A DNA stretch of 32,016 bases. It comes from Mesotaenium endlicherianum (Eukaryota > Streptophyta > Zygnematophyceae > Zygnematales > Mesotaeniaceae). The notes under the pieces were generated by a model. That model was not told where the DNA came from. It saw nothing but the letters and a program-made list of their open reading frames with translations, and made no database searches. The stretch spans positions 56,488-88,503 of the forward strand of contig WELA01010748.1 of assembly GCA_009602735.1 (NCBI GenBank). Reading direction: 5' to 3'. How positions within the stretch are numbered: the stretch's first letter is position 1; every line of letters starts with the position of its first letter. This document shows positions 17,661 through 29,200 of the stretch, piece after piece. The position numbers were made by a program, and so were the translations under genes.

Positions 17661-20600
17661 CACCAATTGGCCAAAAAGGAGAATGCACTCCGGGGCTCGC
17701 GGCGCTTCATCGTTGATTGCCGGCTGCTGTTTGAATGTTGTTTTAGCTCGGCTTGTTGCGCTCCGTCCCTCATGGGGGCATGTTTGGGGAGAAGCAATGG
17801 CCGCGATTGTGTACAGTTGACTCAGATAAGTTTATCAGATATTTATCTGGTGAGGGCTGGAGTCTGTTGACTCGCTGCCCACCCATACATTTTGCCGTTA
17901 AGGGTTAGCTTGGCTCCCTTGTTTCTCTCCCCCTTGTTATTGATAGTCCAATCAAGGGCTGGCGGGGGCATGAGGGTGAGACGCAGCCAGCCATCTTTTT
18001 AAAGTTATTTAGGTGAGGTGAGAGTCAATGCTTCTGGTGGCAGGTTATGTCTCTATGAGACATATTCATATGATGATGCATGCGTTGGAGCATCGACAGG
18101 CTTGTGTATCAAATGTATGTGTCAGACGTAGTGTTGGGAAGGCGCCGATAGCAAGTGGGCTTTGTTGTGCAAAGAAAGACACTAAAGGTTAATGTTATAG
18201 ACATCACGGTAAGTACATGCAATTCTTCTTACAAAGTAGGCTGAGAGGTGTTTTTAGCTCTGAGCACTTATTACTGGTATCCCCTATGTTGTGAGAAAAG
18301 CGAGTGGAGATTGTCAAAAAATCTTGCGAAAATGTCACCTATTGTCTCGCAGAGTTGCTCTATAGCCGACGTTATTGTACTCATAGTTACCTACTTGAGG
18401 CTGTTTGAAGTTATATGCCACAAACTTAAATCGTATGCATCACTCTTGAAGAATGCTCTCCTATCCCTTGGCTCGCCAAAATCCGATGTCTTTGATCTTT
18501 GTGCCCAACGCTTCATTAAAAATTGTCTGCATTGGAGACAAATAAGGAAGTGGCTGGCTTCAGGTGAGACGAAGATTGGTGCCGTTTGCCAGAGGTAGTT
18601 GACACGCATGGTGTTTGAGATATATGACGAGACTAGCAACACAATAGAAGCATGTGAGCGTAACCAAGGACGTGATTGCCTATAGAGAATGCTTCAAACA
18701 TGTCGTTGTGCAGCTATTGAAGCAGTCGGACTTAGAAATCAATCGGATATAACAATCTGAGTGTATTTGGCGTCATAACTAATTGCTAGATATTGTGTTG
18801 GTCTTCAATATATTTGATTGTATGTATTATGAATATTAAGGGTACATCATATATTATTTCGTAATTTGTATTAAAAATAACAATGTAAAGACATGTGTAT
18901 GTCATAGCTCAATGTTTCACGGTAGTATGTAGCTTGTAGTAATATGCATGTATATAGTGAACCTTGCTAGTATGGGTACGGAGTGGCCACGATTTTGACA
19001 TATGCTAACAAGTACCCAGAAACGATAAACTTGCGCAACAAAGAAGCTAATTTTCCAAGAACTGTTATTCCATCGATGGCTTGCGTCATATATCGAAGCG
19101 ATTAGCTCCTAGTCTAGTTGGGTCAAAAATGATCACATTTTTGGGCTACGTTCCAACATTCATACTTCGCAAAAACCATATACACTTAACACATGAGAGT
19201 TATCGACGGATGCTTTTAATTTGCGTAGATATACTTAACAAACCCATGTCCCCAACCTCCAATCGCATTCTAAACAATTTGCGTTGGGTAGATGGGGAGT
19301 TGGGTTTGTCGCAAAATTTGCAATTACAGGGCATTAATTTGGACACTTAGCAATTTTCAGACAGGTTCCAAATTGTACTTGATGCAAAGGAGTAATTTCT
19401 GTACACGCAATACAAACTAAAAATGTAGGTTGAAGAGAATTTATTGCATCACAATTACTTCCCTACGGGGAAGTGGGTGCAGCCAATCGCATGCGTTTAT
19501 CCGCCACATCAGCAGCACTCGCAATTGCTCACATCAACAAGTAGCTCAGACGGGCTATCCGTTGCGGGCTAGCAACAATTTCATCATGGCACCTTGACAA
19601 CCATCTAGCTCAAAGTTACACTCAAGTTGCATAAACATGACTTCCAAAGCTCACTGACCTTATTTGGCCCGCCCTTGTTTCCAAAGTATGCCATGATATT
19701 GATCAAATTTACATGACTCCAGCCCACCTTTAGCACAAAGCTTTGACTAAGTCAATAGACACTTAGAGAAGGTAAAATTTTCTCACCAAGATAGTCACTA
19801 CTACCCACTGTCATTGTCTCCGATGTGAGTAAGTCACACTAGAAAAGGAAACTAAGATCAATCACACAATCGATAGCCACCTTACGATTATAAATACTTA
19901 TACATATATATCAATTAATTATATCCTAAATACGTACTACAGATTAAATTGACTAGAACAACGTTCGCGGTCGATAAATATGCTTGACCTTTTATTTTTA
20001 ATTTATATTGCCAAATATGTCTAGTTATTAAACCCATTCATTCACGAGCATGGGTTAACTTAGAGGCATGGGTGCACATCACAATGTTTAGCCTTTGTGC
20101 AAACAGGAAGATTGACAGGATGCATATTCTACCGTTAGACCATCCATGCTGTACGGACTTCGCGACGACATTCTCGGGTACAGTTTGTCTCGTCGAATCC
20201 CTTCAACGTCGCCGTCAATGTCGCTCTCGCGTTAGCCGATACCTCTTAGCTACACGAGTAACCAGCGAGCAACAGTTGCGATTAATTGCGACATGACTAA
20301 TTTTGCAGCAATAGCGATTTCTGGTTAAAGGCAGTTAAGTGTGGCGACTTGAAGGGCTGGCTATGACCGACATCGGAGCTGACGGGGGAATGCTGGTGGA
20401 ATGCTTTTGACCACTTTTGACTACGATGGATGGCTGACGTGTGGTGACAGCTCCCAGTCTAAAATTGCACGCGTGTTTCAATAATGTTTTGGGGCGGCTG
20501 TTCGGATATTTCAGCTCATTTTAGGCCTAGGGGTTACGAATAAAGTCAATGAACCGGTAACCTTTGTGAACGATTTGCAATTTATAGGAAACAAGTCAGA

Positions 20601-21361
20601 AAGTTGAAACGTCGCAGCCACTTAGCACCCCATGGCTGACTAACGCAATGAGAGCCCCCCTTCACAAACCAGTGCGCGACATCGCGCGACGATTGACAAT
20701 GGCTTCTCTCGACTTCATTGTCCACCTTGGACAGAACCGTTCCGCTACTGTGCCAGTAGTAGAAAAGTGCTGTGATTGTTACGATGCATCTTTTGGTTCG
20801 TAGGGTCCGTGCACAAGGTCTAACTGGTGCATGCAATCGCACGCATTTATAAGTATCGAAGGTGGAACTTGCGCTGCATGCATGCCAGCATATATTTGTT
20901 ATACCTTGTGATGCTATTCGTTGGGGGTAGACCGTAGGGGATCATTCTCTGTGCGCATTCTTTAACGATGATTCATCGCAGATCGATATATATATAGGTA
21001 GGGGACTCTCGGAGTCAAAACTCAGTCTCCTATTGGATTGCTTCCAGTTCGACCTGAGTTCAACTTTCATCATAGAATAACTTAATCTGACGATTGAGAG
21101 GAAGACATGTGCCTGTACAGGTTAGTAAGTCGAAGGGTTGGAATTTGCAGCAGCATGTAATCAAGGTTTCCTCTTTATAAGTACCTTCAGAATATGTTAT
21201 AGCAGATAAACTCGATTCAAAGGAAGGATCTAGCTTCCTTAAGTAGTTGGAGGTACAAGCCAATTCATGATGGAGCATTGCATGCGCACGAACTGCACCC
21301 TCAAGAGTTCTTAAGCGCACGCACGGATGATACGTAGCAGCTGCAGCAGGCCATATGGCGG
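17661..21361. other. Gene-poor, AT-rich spacer
   Basis: The left end (to about 18100) is probably the 3' UTR of the multi-RRM gene. From about 18200 to 20300 the sequence is AT-rich with only short open frames (longest about 116 residues near 18248-18598) that I do not recognise. It may hold decayed transposon sequence, but I found no terminal repeats, polymerase motifs or tRNA-like stretch by eye. Confidence 0.45.
20984..20997 (+). promoter_or_regulatory. Possible TATA box upstream of the plus-strand GUX pseudogene
   Basis: The sequence GATATATATATAGG lies about 365 bases before the ATG at 21362, with an ATTGG (inverted CCAAT) box at about 21033. Position and composition suit a plant-type promoter, but AT-rich words are common here. 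Confidence 0.25.
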
Positions 21362-24300
21362 ATGCCGGTTATGAGGAGCCTTCCCACTGGCCAGGTGCGG
21401 GTTGGCCACCTGCTGACACCTGGCAATGGCTCCAGGCGATTAAAAAAGGCAAGGGCAACAATCACGCTAGCTATTGCCGCGCTGGCACTCACTGGCTTTC
21501 AGGTGTACCTCTGCAGAAACTACAAGCACCCCCCAGCTGATGTGGCGGTCCAGCGGCTGCCAGGTGGCAGTGAGAGTTTTCCAATCAAGTAAGCCAGCAG
21601 GCTGCTTCTGCCATGCAGTACTCCTGCCTCTTACACGCCTCCCCCCCACCCTCCTCCTTGCCCACCTTCCTTCAGGCTTCACCCACCTCACCCCTGCAGC
21701 CCTTCCTGCTCAAACATATTGATCCTTTTCACACCATCTCATTATAGATGCTGGCTCTCGCACCCTGTGAGGGGGTTGACATGAACTCAGCAGTCTCCTT
21801 GGAGCGGAACTTCGAAATTTTACTTCTCTTTAAAATGTCGCATTCTGCACATTATGGAAGTTGGCCAGCAATGTGTTGGAAAGGAAAATTTCAAGATGTC
21901 AATTTGTTTGTCTGGTTGTCTTGTTTCTGGTCATCGAGGCATCCGTGTGCACACAAAAATTCGCATGGAAGAACCCAGCCAAATCGCAAGTTTACTTCGA
22001 TCAGCCTTGACAGAGAGGAGGGAAAGTTCCCCGACCCATTCTGTTAGCTGTTAATTTCTACTTCTTTTCCCACATTTGTCAGAACCATGCATGAGATTAC
22101 CTTGAATTCTGGATATCTTAGATCCTCTTGAAATGTGTTGTTTTTTGGGTCATATACGCAAAATCTTTTACTCTCCTCATAGTCAGAACTTGTCTCACAC
22201 TCAACAAGAGCTTCTCGCGTGACGCGTCTTTGTCAACTTTCGTAGGGCTCCAGGAGAGGAGGAGGAGCTGACAGCTGGTGGCTTTTCAAGGTGGCGGATG
22301 GTGGAGAAGGGGAGCAAGAGAACTTTTCCGGGTGTACAAAGGAGGTACAACAGATGGCGTGCTCTCAGAGCGCGAGAGCGGCAATGCAGTCAACAAGGAG
22401 AGAGTAGACAAGGAAAGGGGAGGCCAGGAGGGGGCCAGGGAAGCCATGGATGTAAGCATGAAGGAGCTTTCAGACAAAGAAATAGAGGGCAAAGGAGGAG
22501 AGGGTGGGGCTGAGGGCAATTGCGAGGGCGAGGGCAAGGGCGAGGGCGAGCGCGAGGGAGAGGGCGAGGTTGGCGAGGGAGTCGCTGACCAGACAGAAAG
22601 CAGGTCCACTGGGACGACGGAGAGCATGGGCGCGACACGTGGCAGTACCCAAATCAACCGGTTTTCTGTGCGCAAAGCAGGCAAGGTTCAGAATAAGAGG
22701 CAGTTGGAGAACGTGAGGGAAGGAGAAGAGGAGACAAGGGGCAAGGGGGAGAGGGAGGAGGGCTTTCCAGGTGGCGCTTCAGGAGGGCCGGGGGAGGCAG
22801 GCGACAAGCAGAGTCGTCAGCGTGAGAATCAAAAGGGCGAGGGTGAGAGAGAGAAAGATGAGCCCGAGGAGTGGAGCAGCAGCGACACCTGGACAGGCTA
22901 AAGAGGGTGATGACGTTGCAGATAGCCGCACAAAAGCGACTACGGGGCAACAGCGGGCTCAGTATTAGCAGGAGGATAGAAACGGGCAGAGCAGCAGCCA
23001 GGAGACGTGGAAGGAAGCAACCAAGGGAGGCGGGGGGGGGCAGAGAGGGGGGAACAAATTGAAGTGGGGAGAGGAGGAAATGGGGGGAGGAGGGGGGAAG
23101 AGCAAGGGTGCTGGCGCAGCAGCAGGTGGCACAAGCGGTGGAGGTCCATCAGGGGAGGACGCGGGTGAGACAGCTGTCTCGCGGGGGGCTGGCAGCCCCC
23201 CCAAAGGGTACTCTCTATTGGAGCCCTTGATTTTGGCATCTCGTCCCGGTAGGCCGATCCGCCTGGGCGTCCTGAACGTGGGGCGGGAAAAGGCGGCAAG
23301 ATGGAAGGAGGCACTGCCACGTGACAAGATCCTGATCATCCCCGTTGTCCAGCTGGCAGACGGAGCCTCCCCCAGCTGGCAGGACCTCTATCCCAACTAT
23401 GTGGTGGAGAGTCAGCGCAGCTGCCCACCCCTGCCCATGCCCGCGTGGCAGCCTGCGGTGGCTCGCCTGGATGCGCTCGTGGTACATGTGCCGTGCCAGG
23501 TGGCAGACTGGCGGTGGGCACGGAACGTGACGAGGCATCACATGCTGCTGGTGGCGGCCAGTGCGTTGCTACAGGTGCGTTGCTGTGCGACATGTTGCGT
23601 GGAAATGTAAGCATGCGCACACACAGGCACAAGACACACACGCATGACACACACACACACACACATGCACACACATGTGCGCACACACACAAGCACAGAC
23701 ACGCACACACACACACGCACGCACACGCGCACACACACGCACGCACCCACACACACGCACATTTTGTCTTGTCTAATAAGTTGTTTGAAGTGACTGGATT
23801 CTGCCGGGGGTGGGGTGAAGGGTGTCCCTGGATGTGTTCATGCGTGTGTGAGAGGAGAGTTGGACTTTGAAGCAGCATCTGACATGATAAACATGGGGGC
23901 ATGTACGAGTGCCAGCCTCCGTTCCACACAACGGAGGGCAGGCTCGGGGAGAAAAGATATGAAGCACAAATTGCAAGCATATGTATGATGTTCTGACAGT
24001 ACACTGGTTTCTGGCGGAGCAAAGGCTTACACTTCAATTGCACACTCACTCTGTCCAGGCGCAAGAGAAGAAGACCAATACCAGAGCATCCTTTCCTCCC
24101 TCCCCCCCCCCCGGCAAAGGGGTCATGCGTGCCCACTGCCACCTCTACGCACAGTGGACAACGGCTTTGCCACCTGCCGCTTTCCTTTGTCCCTTCACTT
24201 GCCGCGTGTTACGTCTTTGCCACCTGGGCTGTACACATGCAATGTCAAACTCCTAAAATCGGGTGGCATTCCACAAAAGTCGCGACATTCTCGGCGCCCG

Positions 24301-25375
24301 CCTGTTAACCACTCCCTGAGATTTCTGCCATGTCCAACGGCCACACTTGCTTCAACTCCGGATTGATGGTGATTGAGCTGTCAGGGTGCACCTTTAACAT
24401 GCTCATGAAGCGCAAGGACGGCATTATCTCCTACAACGGCGGCGACCAGGTCCGCGCCGCGAATGGCCTCCTTTCTTTTGCCGCATCTTTTTCGTATTTT
24501 TTGTTTTGTTACAGAAAACTTTCTGGTCTCTTCACCTACTAGGCATGCATGACCTTGCAGGCACTGATCACTGATAGGTTCTGGTGCGTGCAACAAGGTT
24601 CTCTCATGTATGGGTCCATGGCCTGGGGTCTGCATATACATAGGGCGGGATGCATGGAAAGACTTGCAAGCATGCGAGTTCAGCGCATTGCTCCGTCAAG
24701 TTTTCATCCCGTCAGGTTGGTCACATTGCCGCTAACAGTGCTAGAAACAAGTGTAGGGTGTGTATGTGTCGTGTACCTGAACTTGTTGAATACTAAATAG
24801 TACCATTGCTAGCGCTTGTGAACATACTCGTGTTGGCGGGGTGCATGACTGTGACGGCGGGACGCAGGGATTTCTGAACGAGGTGTTCACCTTCTGGCAC
24901 CGACTTCCTCAGCATTCGATGTTCATGACTGTCAACAATGACAATGAATCCAAATTCGAATCAGAGGATAGGGCGCGCATTTGTACCAGCTTTCAAAAGT
25001 ACTTTAACAACGGAAGCGAGTTTGGGGGAAGGGCTTCCTCAAATGAACCCACTCTGACATATAGCATACACTTCTTCGGATCGAAGCCATGGACATGCTA
25101 TCGGGATTACGACTGCAATTGGCTATGGTTGCAATATCGCGACTATGCATCGCGTGTGGTGGCAATTCCACGATGGGCTTTCGGAGGACTTGCAAGAACA
25201 TTGCCTTCTGACGAGCACGAGAAAAGCTGAGCTGGAGGTCAATCGGAGACAAGCACAAATTGAAAGTTTTCCAGACAGGCACTGGGCAATGAATGTGACA
25301 GACCTGCGGTGCTTGAAGTGTTGGAAGCGGGGAACGAAGTGCAATTCAAAGAGAAGTCCCTTTGTTATCAAATGA
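21362..25375 (+). pseudogene. Decayed GUX-like GT8 glycosyltransferase gene, missing internal exons and DxD motif
   Basis: Recognisable parts in order: a signal-anchor exon 21362-21588 (RRLKK then the membrane span ITLAIAALALTGFQVYLC, donor GTAAGC, phase 2); exon 22246-23574 (acidic linker, then the conserved block LGVLNVG, SPSWQDLYP, CPPLPMPAW, DWRWARNVTRHHM); the 3' half of the DxD exon, about 24301-24449 (CFNSGLMVIEL, ending ISYNGGDQ); and a last exon from 24868 (GFLNEVFTFWHRLP, HFFGSKPW). Measured against the minus-strand copy, the two exons after the first conserved block are gone, the 5' half of the DxD exon is deleted with FIDAD, the linker changes frame at least twice (stop at 22899-22901), and 14 bp are missing near 25148, shifting the C-terminal frame. 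Intron sequence is still clearly homologous. A functional GT8 enzyme cannot be made from it; it may still be transcribed. Confidence 0.88.
23612..23762 (+). repeat. CA-dinucleotide tract in the pseudogene intron
   Basis: Mostly ACAC with interspersed CG and TG. It sits at the position equivalent to the tract at 28334-28465 in the minus-strand copy, with matching sequence on its far side (TTTTGTCYTGTCTAA), so it predates the duplication or was copied with it. Confidence 0.8.
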
Positions 25376-26216
25376 TGACGGCTTTATACAACATGAACCC
25401 ATATGTAACAGTAAATTAATATGCAACGCCTACTTAGTTGTTGCCTCTCTTACGTAAGTACTGCGTCATTTTGATTTTCCCCATCTTGACTCTTGCAAGT
25501 TGCCTACTATCAGGCCAAGTAACACAACACAAAACCACATGAGGGAAAATGGCAGTGACAACGTTCGATTAAAGTGGTCAAAGCTTATTTTCCTTCAATC
25601 GCAAACTGCTTGGTCTCGGTTACATAAGCATTAAACGCTGTGTAAGCTTGCTTTAAGTATCGTCCACATGGTAGATTGAAATGTGAATAATGATATGGTT
25701 TACTTTGTGCCTTCTTGAAACTTCAACGCAAATGGGAGTACGCTATTACTTGAAGAGATTGATGACATATTTTGTCGAGTCAGATATGTACATGATAAAG
25801 CCAACACTAGCAAAAGTCTTGTAGACATGCAACTACGTGCAACGGCTACATATAAAGTTTAAAGCATAGGGGGAACTGTTTACTTGTTAACTTTGAAGTC
25901 TTGACATTGTGAGGAAGGGTTGCTTTGGGCCCGCCGCCCATGCCCCTAGTCTGTACCAAGTGGCTATTTGAAACAACACGGCGATCCAACTCATGGGGTG
26001 ATAACTCCCTCCAAAGTTCAGGCGTTCATTCCGACTCTTTTTCGGTTACATCATGAATTCAAACTTTCTTCAGCTCTTATAGCCCTAAGAGTTACAAACT
26101 AAGAGTTACAAAATAAAAAATAAAACAGTAGGCTTTGCCCTCGACTTGCATTTCATGCAAATATAATCAACAATTTTGAATTGTGCAACCACTTAGCACC
26201 CCATGATCCAACCCCG
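25376..26216. other. Spacer between the tail-to-tail GUX copies
   Basis: AT-rich 3' flank of both copies. I see no gene, RNA or strong hairpin. CCACTTAGCACCCCATG near 26189 also occurs at about 20618 on the same strand. Confidence 0.45.
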
Positions 26217-29200
26217 TCACTGCGGCTGCTCCATGTTTGTGCTCATCATGTGCAGCCACCACTTGCACGTCGTCTCCCCCTTTCGGCACTTCTCACGTCG
26301 CGCGTCCGTCACGTTCACCGACCAGTGCCCGTCGGGAAACTTCTCAATCTGCGCCCAGATCCGACGGACCTCCAGCTCCGCCTTCCTCTTGTTCGTCAGA
26401 AAGCAACGCTCTTGCAGCTCCTCCGACAGCCCGTCGTGGAACCGCCACCACACGCAATGCGCAGCATCGCTCGCGTACTTCTGGTTTGACTTCCACAGCC
26501 AATTGCAGTCGTAATCCTTGAAACACATCCACGGCTTCATTCCCAAGTAGTGTATGCTATACGCAGGGGAGGGCTCGACGGAGGGGCTCTTTCCGCCAAA
26601 CTTTCTCTCACCCTCGTTGCCGGAGCTACCTTGATTGCTGTTGTATACTCGGGCCCTCTCCTCTGTAATCAACGAGGACTCGTTGTCGTTGGTGAAGGTG
26701 ATGTACAGTGACAGCCTCGGAAGCCGGTGCCAGAAGGTGAACACCTCATTTAGAAATCCCTGCAAAATGATGCTTTAAATTATCAGTTATGAGATATATC
26801 ATTGCATGTTACTACTAACCTACCACAATTCAAAACAGCAACCAGCTGAATAATCATATTCAATACACACCTGTGATGTGTGACAGTCAAAATTATGATA
26901 CGTTTGCATGTATAGCAAGCAGCCGCCGCAGTCGTGCCACGGCTTGAATTTTTTATAACCACGATCGGCTTCCCGAGCATGCAGCTGATGGTACTTAGAA
27001 GTTGCAACTAAGCAGCCAACGTAGCTACAGGATGCATGTGAGGAAGGCCGGTGGGGAGGGGCGAGGGAAGTTCTTGTGTGTATTATGCCCATGCACCTCC
27101 AGCTATGGGCATGCATGCACATGTGCGCGTGTTTTGTGTGTGAAAAAATAATGAATGGGGTGGGTAAATTTGGGGATTGGCGGACAAGGGCCAACTGGGT
27201 AATGTGAATGCTTGATTAGGACAACACATAACGTGCTTGGTTGGATACAGCCTTTGTGGAGAGAGAGAGAGAGAGAGAGAGAGACTGCAGGCATGCAAGT
27301 TTGTGCGCGCGCATGCGGAACATATTGCCTGCAAACGAACATGCGCACACTATCAAGAAAACAACAACACGATTACAAAATTACAGAAATACAAAAATAC
27401 AAAAATTACAAAACAATACGAGAAAGATGCGGCAAAAGAAAGGAGGACAGCGGCGGGCACCTGGTCGCCGCCGTTGTAGGAGACGATGCCGTCCTTGCGA
27501 TCCATGAGCATGTTAAAGGTGCACCCCGACGGCTCAATCACCATCATCCCCGAGTTGAAGCGGTCCCGGTCGTTGGACACGGCGGAGATCTCGGGGAGCT
27601 CGAACAGGTGGTCCATGTTGCGGAGCACGAGCACGTCGGCGTCGATGAAGAGCACCTTTGCGTAGTCCACCAACTGCCACAGGCGCAGCTTGCTGCGGGA
27701 GCGAGCAAAGAGCACGTGAGGGCACGCGAGAGCAAGCAAGCAGCTAAGGGAGAAGAAAGAGGCTAGAGGGGGGGATAGACAGGCGGCTGCCGGCAACGGT
27801 TGAGTTTGTGCAGAGCCATTTGATATGCAAGAGTACAATTGTGCTGTACAGAATTCAGGTGGCGGGGGTGTAGCACGCGAAACGAAGGGGGAAAAGGGCA
27901 AAAGGAAATAACAGGTGGCGAAGCCGTTGTCCACTGTGCATACAGGAGGTGGCAGTGGGCATGTGTAATTCCTTGGAGGGGGGGGGTAAGGGGGGGGGAA
28001 AGGGAGGAACCGAATGCTCTGGTATTGGCCTTTTTCTCTTGCGCATGGACAGCTTGAGTACGCAGATTTGAGTGCGGGTTCCGTCAGAAGCTAATGCGCA
28101 GCCAAAAGATTTGTTGTGCAATTTGTGCTTCATATCTTTTCTCCCCGAGCCTGCACTCCATTGTGTGGAACGGGAGGCTGGCACTCGTACATGCCCCCAT
28201 GTTCATCAGGTCGGATGCTGGTTCTCATTCAGACTCCCCTCACTCATGCATGCACACATCCAAAGACAGCATTCAGCCCACCCCGGCGAGATTCAATATT
28301 TTCAAGCGACTTCTTAGACAGGACAAAACGAGTGGGTGCGTGGGTGTGTGTGTGTGTGTGTGTTTGTGTTTGCATTGTGCGTGTGTGTGTATGCGTGTGT
28401 GTGTGTGTGTTTGTGTGTGTACGTGTGCGCATGTGCGCGCAACCGTGCGTGTGCAAGTGCGCATGCACAGTTCCACGCGGCGCATCACGCACCTGTAGTT
28501 CCACTCGTTGTACGCGTCCTGTTTGGCGTGGGGGTTGCGGATGCGCTCGATCCGGCGCACAATCCAGCCCGCCGCCCGCAGGCCTGCGCGCGCGTCCTCG
28601 CCGATCTCGTCGCTGACGAGGACGACCATGTCGTGCGCGGAGCCTGTGGCCCGGATGCTGCGGGCGAGCACGATCGCGCCGCACACGTACTTCTCAACAG
28701 AGTGGAGCACCGTGGCGTACGCGTACGCGTGCACCGCGTCGTCGGCGCCGCCTGGTTCAGCAGGAGTCAACAGAGGTCAACGTGAGTGGACAGGAGTCAA
28801 CAAAGGTCACTATGAATGGACATGAGCATGTGAGTGTCAAACGGAAGTCCGATTGAAATTGATCAAGTCAATGTGAGTCAACAGAAGCCTGCGGACAGTA
28901 GCGGGTAGAGGGCAAAGGTTGACCCGTGCTTGGTCAACACCCTGGCATACTGGTGGCCTGAACTTGAGAGATGAAAATAACTCTTTGGGTTCATGTGAAC
29001 ACACAGCATTTTTTATTTTCATTCTTTTTCATTCATTTACAAGATGAAGCAAAACAGAAGCGTGTACTAATGAGGCAATTACAAATTGTATATTTTATTT
29101 ACCAATAATCAAGGCGCGCGCAACTCGTGCAGATGCGTACATGCTACTCCAGATATGGAATAGTATATCATTCATGGTGTGTGGTCAGAGCAACAGGTGG

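Noticed and set aside
18248-18598. A 116-residue open frame in the AT-rich spacer
   Set aside because: No family motif, no clear start context and no splice partners; it could be chance.
23538-23762. Cys/Val-rich minus-strand frames that look like a toxin-like peptide
   Set aside because: They are translations of a GT-dinucleotide tract with no signal peptide or ordered cysteine spacing.
20618-26205. A shared 17-mer CCACTTAGCACCCCATG at about 20618 and 26189
   Set aside because: Only a short exact match with little similarity beyond it; not enough to call a repeat family or an element end.
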